A stretch of 64,000 bases of DNA from Warburgia ugandensis (GCA_035236585.1 CP141135.1:3196001-3260000), one strand, 5' to 3'. Shown: positions 26,201 through 38,295, counted from the stretch's first letter. Notes: a model not told the origin generated them from the letters alone. Program-made: numbers and translations.

Positions 26201-27794
26201 GAATGAGTATGTCTACATCTATATATGCAAGTAGAGTGAATATAAGAGACTGGAAAAGACAATAACTTACTGAACTTTTCCAAGCACATTCAATGTTATA
26301 AGTAATAAAAGAGTTCTGTGGATCAACCTAAGAGATGCTCCTGCTTCCAGGAGGAGAAATCGACTAGTGTGGTTAAAATATCAGAGATATTTATTGTTTG
26401 AGACTAGTGAATAGATATTTCTGTCCTCATCTTACGCTTGTGTCTTGCAATCACCGGGAAAAGGTATTCTAGACCAACATATGTGATTACTACATGCTTC
26501 TGAAGATCTAGAGACCATTCAATCAGCTTTGCTAATGGTAGATACATCAAAGTAATTTGTACATCCTGCTTAAGTCTTAGGACTCTCTATGTTGCATTTC
26601 CAATTCTTCTTTTTAGCTAATTTTTGCTGCCATCTTCTGACAGGCTATTCTTAATGTTGCAACGCTTCCCAGTGGAATCAAAAGGGCGGCGCAAGAAGTT
26701 GCAGGAGGTATGTCTTTAAATGCCTCAGTGTGTCGGTGGTGTGCTTTCTTAGCGTCAGAAGGGGTCTCTAAGGTATTTGTTGGTTTTACAGGTTGGATAT
26801 GTGACCACCATATGTTTCTTATGTTTCTTGGTGAGGTGTGTGATGGTGAGTATTCATCGTTGCAAGTACTATATGGGCCAGATTATGTTGGATATTTGAT
26901 TAGCTGATATTTGCTGCTCAGTTCTTTCTGCCCACTAGTCTCTCTCACAAAGTCTTGTCTGTCTTCTCTACAGATGTGTTTCAATGCCTTTGATAAAGCA
27001 GCAGATCTAGATGTTCTAAACCATCCAATTCTGAACTTCTTATACTACTTGGTAAGCTTAGTTTCCATTATGGCATTACTCAGAGATACATCCATTTCTC
27101 ACTCTCATGTTCTGCCGGCTACCATATCAGTTTGAAGGAAATGCCTATTTATAGATCTGCCTGTAGAAAATGAACATTTCAGGACATTTTGTTGCCACCA
27201 TTTCGATGTCTGTCTAGAAGATGTCATGGATCTACCTATCTCAAGAATCTCTGCTCACACCAAAAGGTGTAGGTAAAAACTTACGATGGTTTAGGCAAAT
27301 GATCCTCCTGAATAGAAATGTTATAGGGAATGGGTTTTGGCATACATATTTGTCATTCAGGAACAGGAGTCGATGTTAGGCATGGTTTAGTCGTTCTCAG
27401 ATAATCAAGGTTGTTACCATTGAAATGAAAAGAAGCAAAATTGCTGAACGAGTGATGATGTTCGTTTCACAAAAGAATACATTGGCTGGAAGTGATCAGC
27501 TCTGTAGCCTGCAATGATAGTTCATGCAGATTGTTACCATTTCAGATCTGCAATATATGTTTTTGATGGAGATAGCAATCCCAAGTTGTGGTCTTTATGC
27601 TTACAGTCCTCATTCCTCAATGTGTTTCCATCCTATCCTGTACTTTGTGTTGCTGGTTTTGATGGCAAAGAGCTGATGATTCTGTTTCTGTCTCTTTACA
27701 GTTGGTGGAGATCGTCCCATCTGCTCTTGTTCTCTTCGTATTGAGAAAGTTGCCTCCAAAGCGTGGGATCACACAATATCACCCAATCCACTGA
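14227..27794 (+). CDS. TOM1: TOM1/TOM3-like seven-transmembrane tonoplast protein, 11 exons, 289 aa
   Basis: Coding exons: 14227-14379, 14893-14983, 15106-15158, 15241-15333, 15414-15485, 24462-24534, 24623-24668, 26644-26707, 26792-26845, 26974-27051, 27702-27794. All ten introns are GT-AG, phases agree, and the sum is 870 nt ending in TGA. The product is hydrophobic throughout and carries family signatures: WWDDVN near residue 21, [14 protein letters not shown] after the first segment, [40 protein letters not shown], and the C-terminal [17 protein letters not shown]. Length matches the roughly 290 aa of Arabidopsis TOM1/TOM3/THH1 proteins. Known role: tonoplast multi-pass membrane proteins that tobamovirus replication proteins use as membrane anchors; the normal plant role is poorly defined. 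The ATG at 14227 is chosen because the open frame upstream contains no ATG. Exon 9 is taken to the GT at 26846, not 26831, because that restores the conserved VRCVM. Intron 5 (15486-24461) is about 9 kb and holds a hAT element and an RTE LINE fragment. TOM1 versus TOM3 orthology cannot be settled here. Confidence 0.93.
15977..16365 (-). mobile_element. RTE LINE 3' fragment in TOM1-like intron 5
   Basis: Same 3' tail (ATCATCATCAACAAGACC) and minus-strand [20 protein letters not shown] then [14 protein letters not shown]. It lies 500 bp inside intron 5, antisense to the host gene. Confidence 0.87.
17983..18263 (+). repeat. Hairpin array 1: seven ~40 bp inverted-repeat units
   Basis: Seven tandem units, each ATATAGGACGGTT, a 4-6 base loop, then AACCGTCCTATAT and a short spacer such as TGCTAGTT. 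Each unit can fold into a 13 bp or longer stem. Units differ by few substitutions. Confidence 0.95.
19066..19215 (+). repeat. Hairpin array 2: about three degenerate units
   Basis: Units of the same core with more divergence and longer spacers; corresponds to 61688-62097 in the larger copy, where the array is longer and better preserved. Confidence 0.85.
19230..19800 (+). repeat. Dispersed short repeat GAGTTATGTAATTAACTCAT
   Basis: About ten imperfect copies of a partly palindromic motif (GTTATGTAATTAACTCAT) spaced irregularly, next to array 2. The reverse complement recurs in the larger element (60950-61600). Confidence 0.75.
19676..21230 (+). repeat. Internal direct duplication within the intronic hAT element
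   Basis: Segment 19676-20375 is repeated at 20385-21230 with an extra ~150 bp (20523-20671) in the second copy. Both contain the block beginning ATGTTGAATGATATTA (19823 and 20672) and the palindrome CTTGTACTTGTACAAG. The larger element near 60480-61150 has a single copy. Confidence 0.85.
21583..21941 (+). repeat. Hairpin array 3: about nine units
   Basis: Units ATAGGACGGTTATTTCACAA plus CCGTCCTATAAAACATAA repeat at roughly 41 bp. The outer part of this array matches 55985-56245 and the inner part matches 59651-59882 of the larger element, so it appears to be a fusion of two arrays. Confidence 0.9.
22227..24461 (+). other. TOM1-like intron 5, right part
   Basis: Intronic sequence between the hAT element and exon 6. 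A frame at 23574-23855 has no recognisable motif. The acceptor TTGTGCAG at 24461 follows a T-rich stretch. Confidence 0.7.
24319..24372 (+). repeat. 27 bp tandem duplication upstream of TOM1-like exon 6
   Basis: Two adjacent 27 bp units starting GCCTGGAGTGAATTGCACTA, differing at the last base, ending 89 bp before the exon 6 acceptor. Confidence 0.92.
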
Positions 27795-28250
27795 GAGAGA
27801 TCAAGAGAGCAGATGGTTACATGAAATTGACACAGATGCGTAGAGCTTTGTTAGGACAGCCATCTAGCTCAACATAGGCCCAAGATAAAGAACGTCATAG
27901 CAAGATGATGGTAAATGTTGGTCTGGCAGAGCTGGTCCCATGGGTCTGGAAGGATCTCTTTGCATTTTGGTCGAGGGTGTAGATGTGTGGAAATGCTGGG
28001 TAAGGTTTGTGTTATGCTCGTGGCTCTGTGTAATGGTCCTACTCTCAACTACAATGTTATGTGTTTGTGACTTCACTTAGAATCAGTGCTTTCAACTGCA
28101 TGCTTCTTTTATTAGTCCAGGCCATTGGGCTTCTATAGCATACAGGACTCTGAAGCTTGTAATACTCTTGATATCTATACTGGCCAAATTGAGATTGTTT
28201 GGGTGATGTGAGATGGCTTAAATTGTTGACTGTTCATATAACCTTCAAAA
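27795..28250 (+). other. Probable 3' UTR and downstream flank of the TOM1-like gene
   Basis: Non-coding sequence after the TGA at 27792-27794. No single AATAAA stands out, so the poly(A) site is not fixed. Confidence 0.45.
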
Positions 28251-30260
28251 CTCCACTCCCTGTTTACCTCTCTTACTTCTGACTAGGATTTTCTGTCAGA
28301 AGTGGAGTTGCAGCTCTCAAACCTAACATGCTGTGGGTTATCTGATTTGGTTTTAGTTGTTCTACATAAGTAAACTGATGCAGAGACGATGTATCCCTTT
28401 GGATTTTCGATTTTACTTGTTTTTCCAATCCTTAACCTCAAGGCCTCTCTGTGGGTCGTCTATGTCATCGTTATATCATCCAGCCCAAATATGGTCTCCA
28501 CATTTCGCCCAATCAAAGGTTGAGAATTTCTCGTTGAATTTAATTTAACTAAAATACAAGACTTCATGGACAAGTATGAGGGTGTTTTTAGATTGCCACT
28601 GTCTTGCTATTGTCTCTCCTCTAAATATAAACTTGCCCAAATGTCGCACTGCTGTACTTGTTTTCCATCGTTAACAGCATCAGATCCTGACTTTCAGAGG
28701 GCGATCTCTTCGAGTGATGGGTCATTTCTACATGCACATGCATTTATGCGGTTATGAGGTCATTTCTTCGTCAAGAAATGAGAGGGCTATGTTGACCAAA
28801 TGGGTTGCAATTTGGTGCATGGCTCCTCGTTAGCATGAGCTAGAATTATACGGTTTGAATTGTTAAGGGAAGTGAACCCTACCTAGACTTTCTGCTGCTT
28901 ATATTTTATATCCGGCATGCACTATATGGGGACTGATTGCTATGTAAGGAGAATAACGCTTCCCCCAGAATCCTATTAGATCTAAAAGTGCAAGTTTTGC
29001 ACTCTAGATGCTCATCTTTTCTTTTACATGGCTTTGTTATATTACTAACAATATGAGCATTAAAATGTACAATATCAAACTTGAATTCTTCTTTGAAATG
29101 TTACCAAAAATACTTTTAAGAGGCAACGATATTTGGGTTACACAAGCACTCCCTTTTTTCCTCAGAAAGATATTCTGGATATGTTATCATGCTCCCTTAG
29201 ATTACCTACACTCACAAAAAACCGAGCTGATCGGATGATCTTATCCTATGTTTCTATAGAGTTGAAAATTGCAAGTTTTAAGTGCGAAGAATAGAATTGT
29301 TACATGTAAAGCTGCAAATGTGGAGAGTTTAGCAAAAATAGATAAAACTGGGCTGTGTTTCGCCTGAGCATGATTTTGGCTCAATCAGTCAGAGCAAGCG
29401 GAAAATTTGAACCTCTAATTACATACCTTAAGAGAAATTTGAGCAATCCAGAAAGCATGGAAAACACAAGGAAATTATAGAAGAACTGGCAGGAAAGCTG
29501 ATCAAGATCACATACCTGTGGCCAGGACAAGAACTTTCCATCTTCAAATCACTAAGATGGGATCTTGCCTTTGCTTATTTCTTGAATCTGGCAGGAATTG
29601 AGAGCTGAAAAGTTCCATAAGAGATTTTGCAATTTCGCCAATCCAAGCACTTAGAATGGTGGTATCTCTACCACCTTCTCCTCTGTACCAACTACCGGTC
29701 AGTACTTCAGATTTGAATGGTAGGTTCCTGTTATAATATTAGGCGTTGAATATGAAACAAGAAAACAAGGTATGCTTTCAGATTAAAGCTCCCCAAGGGT
29801 TGGTTTATCAAAAAAGGGAGATGATATTCTCCCGCCCTATGGGACTACTGCCCTACCCTCATTGGGGTTTTATGGTATTTACACCCAATGGGTCCACCTT
29901 TTTCTTGTACAATCTGGACTGGTCATCTTAACAGTCTTGCCATAGATAGGCCTTGTCCGAGTCTCCCAATGCTTTTCAGGAATTTACAGGAGATAAAATG
30001 ATCCATGGATTGTGATTCCATCCCTGCTATTGCGAGCCTTGAGACATGGATACATTATTCGACTATAGGTAAACAAGCCCTCAGACTTGGGGATCTTTGT
30101 TTCCAGATAATGTTATTTTGGCTTAGGCTGGGCAATAGCAGATAATAAGATCATTGTCCAGGGACAGTCCAATTCATGGATTGTAGTATCCAGCCAAATA
30201 TTCAACAAACTGCTGTTCTTCATAATCGATGTTGTTCATCTTTCCAACTGATTGTTGGAG
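28251..30260. other. Intergenic, nothing recognised
   Basis: Several short frames but none with a domain signature, and no repeat boundary found. Confidence 0.55.
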
Positions 30261-30273
30261 GGCTGTACTAACT

Positions 30274-30438
30274 AAAGGGCAGCCCCGGTGCACGAACCTC
30301 CCACCTATGGGGGTTAGGGGAAGGGGCGGACCACAAGGGCCTATAATACGCAGCTTTACCTTGTATTTTTGCAAGAGGCGGTGACTTCAAGATCACATGA
30401 CGATAACTTTTATTGTTGCGCTAAAGCTCCTCTTTAGA
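30274..30438 (-). mobile_element. Au SINE
   Basis: Minus-strand copy ending in GGGGCTGCCCTTT at 30274. Near-identical 12 bp flanks (30262-30273 and 30439-30450, one mismatch) mark the duplication. Confidence 0.9.
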
Positions 30439-30637
30439 GCTGTACTATCTGTAGCCATTTTTAGAAGGCATGCCATCTTTTAGTACGTCTAGAAACAAGT
30501 GTTACCTTTGCAATCCTCTCGTTATTAGAGGAATTTCAAAACATAAACAAGGCGCCGATTCACCTCACATGTTAGGTCTGGATTAACCAATAAAATGAAC
30601 ATGTTAATAAAATCACTTTGATCTTCAAATACACGAA

Positions 30638-30724
30638 GGGAAGCCTTGTCATAACAGTTGCGTCGTCGCCACGTGCCTTGGAGGTCATGGGTTTGAGGCA
30701 TAGAAACTGTCTTTTGCAACACAC
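30638..30724 (+). mobile_element. Au SINE 5' fragment
   Basis: Diverged 5' half: GGGAAGCCTTGTCATAACAG, then GGAGGTCATGGGTTTGAGGC and ACTGTCTTTTGCAAC. The 3' half is absent. Confidence 0.65.
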
Positions 30725-31562
30725 GACGGAGCACTCAACTCCCGTGATAAGCACTTGGCCCTCGAAATAAGAACAGACAACAACAAAACCAGCAGCCCAT
30801 ACCCAAAATGCATAAAGATATGAATCCACCTGGTGGCAGAGAAAACAAGTACATAGACAATGGGCATAAGAAAACATAGCCAGCACCATACACCAGCACC
30901 CAAAATCAGTGAAAGGCTCAGTAAGCCAGCATATACATCATAAAACCATCAGCCATTAAGCACATTAACCAGCTCCACCAGGACAATGATGAGAACTAGT
31001 AATATCTGAGACACATACAGACAGAGATACCCAAAGTAGAGCACGGGTAGCCCAAAAGTTGCACAATAAACTTGCCAAACAAAGCACAACAAGCCTTTGC
31101 AAATAGAATACCAGAGCAAAATATCACCAATCTGGATCTGTCCATATAACTAGATTATATGGACTGCTGTGACTAAGTGAAGTAAAAAGTGCTAGTCCAA
31201 GTTAGTGGTGCTTTCTCTTTCAAGCCTTAAACATGACTTTGAAGGCTGGTATCTCATAATGATATTAAGAATGTCATCTAAAGAAGTAAATGATAAAGCA
31301 AACAAAAAGAATGAATTCTTCAAAACACAAGCAAGATGTTATCTCATTTGGCATGAGGGAAACAGAGCAAATACATACTCTTCTTGAAGGGTCATTAGAC
31401 TAGCTTCCTATAAATGTGACGTTCCTCATGAGGCGGCAATTGCCCAAAACATGACTCCTGAGGTAGTTATATATATGATAGATGATCTCAGGGCAAATGC
31501 CGTAGTTGCTGGATTCTATTCTATTCATTGGAAATGTCTTAATGGTTGCTGCCAATTTGTTG

Positions 31563-31654
31563 TGCAAGATAAGACTGTGTACTTTAGGCCCTTGTGATCC
31601 GCCCCTTCTCTGAACCCCGCATAGGCAGGAGCTTCATGCACGGGGCTGCCTTTT
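31563..31654 (+). mobile_element. Au SINE, 5'-truncated
   Basis: Contains only the 3' half (GCCCTTGTGATCCGCCCCTT to GCACGGGGCTGCCTTTT). An 8 bp repeat ATTTGTTG flanks it (31555-31562 and 31655-31662), consistent with insertion of a 5'-truncated copy. Confidence 0.85.
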
Positions 31655-31787
31655 ATTTGTTGAAATGGTCTCTCCAGAAGCTTGAAATGGATGAGGAATA
31701 TGCTAGTGCATTTGGTGCACTCTTGGACATAATTCGGGAAAACCAAGTGGGAAGGAAGCTCTCTACAAAACGTTGCACATAGTATAC

Positions 31788-34646
31788 TGTAACACCCCGG
31801 ATTTTTAAGAAATTTTTTTTTTATATATAATAATAATGGCATTTTAAATAAGAGCATTTGGGATCCCATGAGAAAAGATTTATTTAACATTTTACTAAAC
31901 CTATCTTAAAACTCCGGGTGTTAATTTTCCTTTCTCAAAATGACGTACATGTAATTTAAACATAAATAAATAATCCACGTATAAATCAACGTCAAATAAA
32001 TAGGTGCCTTTATTTTAAATCAAATAAACGTCCAAAAGACAATAATAATATGGCCCAGGGTCTATCCATCATAACATCCCATATAAATGTCCAACATATG
32101 TCCAAAGATCTAAATCACATCCCAATATAAAATATGCAGTCCATAATAAAAATCCAAATGATAATCCTGTTTAATGACTCACATCACTGTCTAATACTAT
32201 AGAAAAATGGTTTTCAGCAGCTCTCACGGCTTCTCAACAGCCTTGCCTTTCCTGTTATCGCGTTCGAGATCTAAGGCATTGCAAAACAAAGCAATGCCTC
32301 AAAGAAGCTATCGCTTGTGTAGGTACATAGACAATTAATGTAATAAATGCAAGAAATAATGAACAATACTGATGAAAAATCTAACATTTATGAAGATAGT
32401 GATATCATAATGCCATGTTCAATAAATGCCAATTTATTCCATATGCTAAAACATGAAATTCACGGAGTTAAAACATGACATGAATCAATAAAATGGAGCA
32501 TACATCCAGAATAAGGGCACCCTAAGGTAATGGGTCCCACCACATTGCACTAACATCCCTGATCAGGAGTACACGTAGTCAACCTCTGAGTGTCGTCACA
32601 CCCAGGTATATCATCCATAACCATGCTCATCATACATGCACACATAATAAGAATATGGGCCATCATGCTGCAGTGGCAACCCTCCATGGGTATCAACCAC
32701 TGCCGCTCTCCGTCGACACCATAACGGGAGACTTAGCGTCTGTCCCCATGGAAAGGCTCAGACCGGTAGTGTGGACTATCCATGTTACCAAACCCCTACC
32801 GAATGCCATCTATGGGCAGGTGTCTATCATATCACAAACTCATCATATCATAATCTCGGAAGGTGGGTGGCCGGCCCTATCCCTCCTAGCATGACGCTCA
32901 CCGAGCGAGAGCACCCGTCATCAAATATAAAACACGGAAATCATATGTATATGCTAAAACTCAAGAGCACTTATAGCTTGCAATCCCCAAGACATGCCCC
33001 TCATCCTGGGGTTAGCCTATAAAAGGACCAGCTAATAAGCCTCTATTCTCATTTCCATGTAAATTCATGCATTTTCTATATACATAATAAGAAATAAGTT
33101 TCTAATTAAGCATAACTAATTAACATCATGCTTGTAAAAGCATTTTAAATAAGTTTATTCAGTAAAAGATTTCAATTTGGAATAACCATCCTGTACACAA
33201 TGTCGCATGAAATCCACGGTAAATAATAATTGCATTTTAAAACACAATCACACATGATGCTATGTTTAAACATGATTTAAAAATCAAGGCAAAACATTAG
33301 TTGTCGTCACCTACCTCAGTGTGAGACCACTAGCTTGCTAATAACTCCCTTTAACTGGTATATTCAAGTACACCTGTACATGTCACATCACTATTTTAAA
33401 ATTTTTCTAAATAAAAAGTGGTCATTTATAAGTTTTTAAGTTAAAACTAGGTCCGCGTCGTCAATACGGTCACAACTCATCTTTCGAATCGTGATTTGGA
33501 CTCCTCTAGCTCCCAAAAATCAATTTTAAGTGGAAATACTTCATAAATTAATATTTATTAATTTATAGGGTGTTTGGCGAGTGCACTGGTTTACACCAGC
33601 GGCCTTGCTTTACACTGGGTTACACCGGCGGCCCAGTTTACACCGGGTTACACCGGCAACCAGTGTACACTAGGTTACACGGGCAGCCCGGTTTACACCG
33701 GCGATGCGGAAACCGGCGCCTGAGAAGACGACCGGCTTCCGGTCATCACCGGTGACCCTACAGGTGTCCAAATCACTTGGTTTTTGAACCATTTTGTTCC
33801 AAATTTTGTCTAGTTTCCATTTCTATCATCCTTTTGCATTGATTTCTCCAAAAACCATGTTTTTTAAACGGTTTTTCCCAAGTTCCTAAAAACATCCATA
33901 GGTACTGGTTTTTGGATTTTTTGGAGAAATCCACCGTTGGATCACTCCCAAATTTAAAGGGTTTGCTCTTGGGTCTCTTGTGCACTAGTTGGACGGTGCG
34001 ATTTCCAAACGGACGAGGTTTGATCAGTGAAATCATGCTCCAACAGTAGCGTGCACAAAGTTCCCAAAAAATCCGATTTTTTCCTAATTTTTTTTCATGC
34101 TTTTCTAATTAGTTTTCTAATTAATAAATACAGAAAAACATGGATTTGAGGCTTACCTTGTGCCTGGCTGGTGTTGCTCGTGTTGCTGGGGTTCCACTCG
34201 CCGGAAAATCCAAGTTTTGCAGGGCTAAGGTTTTGCGTAAACACTCAGAGAAAACGCTTAAAGTGGAGCGTTTTGGCAACCTGGGGAGGGTAGATATAGG
34301 CCTAGAGTCCTAGGGGAAGAGAACCTCTTCCATTCACGCCTCTTTCCATGGCTTCTCCAGCGATTTTGCCGGATCTGGGTACAGACGTGTGGAAGACGGG
34401 GGTGCCATTATCAATTTGGGCCCCTGTGTTATACGTTTATGTCAAATGACAAAATTGCCCTTACAACTTCGACGGCTCATAACTCCCTCGTTTGAGCTCC
34501 GTTTTTCGCGTTCTTGGTGGCGTTGGACTCGTATCGACGAGAACTTTCAAATTATTATGTTTTTAGGAAAAAAATTTCATCCATAAATTTTTATTTTAAT
34601 TTATTTAATAATTTCCTATTTTATCCTAAAAATTAAGGATATTACA
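31788..34646. mobile_element. 2.86 kb LTR-like element with 5 bp target duplication
   Basis: The element begins TGTAACACCCCGG and ends AATTAAGGATATTACA. The pentamer TATAC flanks both sides exactly (31783-31787 and 34647-34651). No long ORF or reverse transcriptase is seen inside, so it is a long solo LTR, probably Ty3-type, or a non-autonomous LTR element. It contains a GC-rich minisatellite at 33583-33705. Sequence at 32640-32895 is related to 11279-11530 on the opposite strand, marking a second family member there. Confidence 0.75.
33583..33705 (+). repeat. GC-rich 27-28 bp minisatellite
   Basis: Four to five imperfect copies of a unit resembling GGTTACACCGGCGGCCCAG plus TTTACACC repeat in tandem inside the long LTR-like element. 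It is far more GC-rich than its AT-rich surroundings. Confidence 0.75.
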
Positions 34647-34886
34647 TATACACTTCTAGATGTTGAGTCTTTTACTGAACAAAGAAGATGCCGATAATAT
34701 GGCGAGAGGCTTAGCTACAACTTTAGGCTGACTAGGAGCAACCTTGGATGTAGCCTTTAGTAGGCACATTTCAGGTTGTGAATGCAACTGGTCTCACTGA
34801 TTCTTTGGATCTCAAAGTTCTGGCATTTGTACACCCGTATCGTGTCATAAATAATAAACAATAATGCAATATTCTTTTCTTTTTTA

Positions 34887-35028
34887 AGGAGAACTTTGGC
34901 ACGACGGTTGAATTGTTTCCGTGTGACCTGGAGGTCACAAGTTCAAAGAATGGAAGCAACCTCTTGTAAAAATGCAAGATAAGACTGCGTACTATAGACA
35001 CATATGGTTCACCCATGCCTTTTTTTTA
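34887..35028 (+). mobile_element. Au SINE, 3'-truncated
   Basis: Starts AGGAGAACTTTGGCACGACG and runs to a diverged ATGGTTCACCCATGCC followed by T-run; the terminal GGAGCTTCGTGCA part is missing. Confidence 0.75.
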
Positions 35029-35049
35029 ACTGATAATTAGCATGTCTTA

Positions 35050-35051
35050 TT

Positions 35052-35095
<44 letters not shown>

Positions 35096-35120
35096 CATAC
35101 ATACATACATACATACATAT
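35050..35120 (+). repeat. (CT)n followed by (CATA)n microsatellite
   Basis: A CT run (about 35050-35092) passes directly into six or seven ATAC tetranucleotides. Confidence 0.92.
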
Positions 35121-35125
35121 AAGGA

Positions 35126-35250
35126 GTAGTAATTTCAACTATTTAATGCATGTGTAAAGTGCAAGTGACATGTGATTGGCTGAAAAAAAAAGTCAAAACA
35201 GCTATTTCCTCTAACCTTTTTTACTTTTGACCTTTTTCCAGCCAATCAAT
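35126..35250. mobile_element. MITE-like palindromic fragment, cut by the RTE LINE
   Basis: GTAGTAATTTCAACTATTTA, then GACATGTGATTGGCTG and a mirrored CAGCCAATCA arm. It resembles the complete palindromic element at 37598-37746, but the right arm stops where the LINE tail begins (35251). Confidence 0.55.
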
Positions 35251-37563
35251 ATATCATCATCATCAAGACCTTATCCCAATTAGGGGTCAGCCACATGAAT
35301 CTTATTCCTCCATTCCACTCAATTAAATACCATGGCTTCATTTACTCCCAAAGTTTTTAAATCTTTTCTCACCACTTCTATCCACGTTCTTTTGGGCCTT
35401 CCCCTTGCCCTTTTAGAACCTTCTATTTGTATTGCCTCACTCCTTCTAATCGGGGCCGTTGTTGATCTCCTTTGAACATGTCCAAACCATCTAAGTCTAA
35501 TCTCTCTTATTTTGTTACTTATTGGTGCTACTCCTAGATTTCTCTAACATTTTTATTCATAATTTTATCCTTTCTTGTCTTACCACTCATCCATCTCAAC
35601 ATCCTCATTTCTGCGACGCTCATCCTATAAGCATGATGTTCCTTAAACTGCCCAACATTTTGATCTATAAAGCATGGTCAGCCTTATGGCTATCCTATAG
35701 AATTTTCCTTTTAGGTTGAGCGACACCTGCCAATCACACAAAACTCCAGATGCACATATCCATTTGTTTCAACCCGCTTGGATTCTCTGTGTAACCTCCC
35801 TCTCAATCTCTCCACTTTTATGAATCATTGATCATAAGTACCGAAAGTGGTCATTTAAATGAACTTCTTGGTTATCAATCTTTGATTGGTGTTCCACTCA
35901 TACTATTCTTGCTAAAATTGCATTCCATATATTCTGTCTTAGTTCTGTTGATTTTAAACCTTTAGATTCTAATATTTCTCTTCATCTCAATTAAGACTTT
36001 ATCATTTGCAAATAGTATGCACTAGGGAATTTCCTCATGCAGATGTTTTGGTGCAATCCTATAGTGATAGGAAAATCATCAGTCTCGTCACTAGCGGTCC
36101 TACCATTTGTTACTGGTCTCTCATACATATATTTAATTATGTCTATATACCCCCGCGGAACTCCTTTCTCGCCTAATACCCTCAATATTAACTCTCTAGG
36201 GACTCTATCATAAGCTTTCTCCAAGTCGACAAAAACCATGTGCAGGTCTTTTCTCCTCTCCCTATATTTATCTACCAATTGTCTTAGTAAGAAAATAGCT
36301 TTTATGGTAGACCTCCCAAGCATGAAACCAAACTAATTATCTGATAAACTTGTCTTATGACATAGCCTCTTCCCAATCACTCTTTCAAAAAGTTTCATAG
36401 TGTGGCTCATAAGTTTAATCCTTTGATAATTAGTGTAGCTTCATATATCTCCTTTATTCTTATAAATTGGTACAATAGAGCTTTTCCTCTACTCATTAGG
36501 TATTTTCTTTGATTTTATAATATTGTTAAACAACTTGGTTAACCAAACTACTTCAATATCTCCCACATGCTTCCAAACTTTTATTGGTATACCATCGAGC
36601 CCCATGGCCTTTCCTGGTTTCATCTTTTTCAATGCCTCTTTCACTTCAGGTATTCTAATCTTACGTTCATATCTATAATATCCAATGTTATTTAAGTTTA
36701 TAGTATTTTCAATCCCTATATTCTCAGAGCCATTGTCATTTAACAAATTTTGAAAATATATCTCCCACCTTTGTTTAATCTCATTATCTTTGATTGATAC
36801 CCTTTGATCATCACTTCTAATGCATCTAACGCGATCTAAGTCCTTACCCTTCTATTCTCTTACTCTTGCAATTTTAAACACATCTTTCTCACCTTCTCTT
36901 GTTCCTAGTCTATTACATAACTCATTATATACCTTAAGTTTAGCCCCACTTACTATTCTCTTAGCAACTTTTTTAGTATTCCTATATTATTCATAGTTTT
37001 CATTATTTATAGTCTTTTGTCATGCTTTAAAATACATACATTTTTCTTTAATAACATTTTACACTATTTCACTCAACCACTATGTTACTTTTACTAATAG
37101 CCTTTTACTTTTAGATACTCCTAAGGCATCTTTTGCCACTTTCTTAATGGACTCAGCCACATTAGTCAACATGATATTTACTTATGTTTCATAGTTCCAA
37201 TTTTCTTTTACCATTAACTTATTTTTGAATGAGGTTATTTTCTCTCTTTTTATGTTCCACCACTTAATTTTTGGACACATATTAAGTTCATTTCTTTTCC
37301 TCCATCTTTTGATATGGATATCCATAACCATTAACCTATGCTATGAGGTTAAACTCTTACTAGATATCATCTTACAATCCTTACACATTGATAGCTCAAT
37401 ATTCTTATATAGAAAGAAGTCTATTTGGCTTTTATGAAGTCCACTTTTAAAGGTTATTAAGTGTTTATCCCTCTTCTTAAATAGTGTATTTGCAATGACT
37501 AGGTTATATGACAAAGTAGAATCGAAGATACTTTTTCTCATCTCATTTCGTTTACCTATACCA
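35251..37563 (-). mobile_element. RTE-type LINE, 5'-truncated and decayed
   Basis: The element is on the minus strand with its 3' end at 35251, marked by an ATC/GAT trinucleotide tail as in RTE-clade LINEs. From the 5' side: endonuclease remnant near 37540-37345 (NLVIANTLFKKRDKHLITFK then SQIDFFL); RT region near 36746-36489 (KMKPGKAMGLDGIPIKVWKH) and 36323-35991 (VFVDLEKAYDRVPRELILRV, LGEKGVPRGYIDIIKYMYER). Several stops and frameshifts separate these. The C-terminal part (35990-35270) matches the shorter tails at 13.3 and 16.0 kb. Confidence 0.88.
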
Positions 37564-37597
37564 TGCCCTCTATCTTACACACACACACACGGGTATG

Positions 37598-37745
37598 TTA
37601 ATTTCAGCTGCTTCATATAGGTGCAACGAGCAGGTAACCTTTGATTGGCCAGAAAAAAAGTATAAAACAGAAAAAAAAAATAAAAATCCCTAACCAATCA
37701 AACGTCACATATACTTACACTTGCAACTCCTTGCTGAAATTACTG

Positions 37746-37746
<1 letters not shown>
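37598..37746. mobile_element. Palindromic MITE-like element
   Basis: Left arm TTAATTTCAGCTGCTTCATA to TTTGATTGGCC and right arm CCAATCAAACGTCACATATA to GCTGAAATTACTGC are imperfect reverse complements around an A-rich centre. About 150 bp, followed by a long AT repeat. Superfamily not assigned. Confidence 0.65.

Positions 37747-37748
<2 letters not shown>

Positions 37749-37802
<54 letters not shown>
37749..37802. repeat. (TA)n microsatellite
   Basis: About 26 uninterrupted TA dinucleotides directly after the MITE-like palindrome. Confidence 0.95.
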
Positions 37803-37805
<3 letters not shown>

Positions 37806-38295
37806 CTTCTTAAACATATTCATAGGTCACTTCCAACTTGCAAACAACCTTCTCTACATTTCTTAAAAGATGCAATGCAACACCTCAAATCCATGACCTA
37901 CTTAGGAGAGAGGTGCCTCAGTCTAACTAATGGGCTATATTGGCTTTTGTGCAATATAGAAGAAATACTCTCTACCAGAGACAATGTTCATGGTTGATAT
38001 ACATATATTATTATTTTATGCATTACACAGGCTTGCATGAGCAGTCAGATGTTTGCACGAAAGCTCGTACAAGAATTCCAATGTCGTTGTTAGAATTGGT
38101 GGATTCTATTCCACTAGGGCTGCAAATTTTGTCATTTTATATATATAGTTAAAAAATATATGGCAACTGAGAATATTGATCTGACAATACGAGACATAAA
38201 ATGGTTGGCCTTTCTTCCAAAAGACAAGGAACGTTACATGCCTAGTGCACAACTATTAAAATTTGGCAGAAAAGAAATTGCAGCTGCAGAGCACA

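Noticed and set aside
33570-33755. ORF with repeated GLH/YT motif
   Set aside because: Produced by the 27-28 bp GC-rich minisatellite in the LTR-like element.
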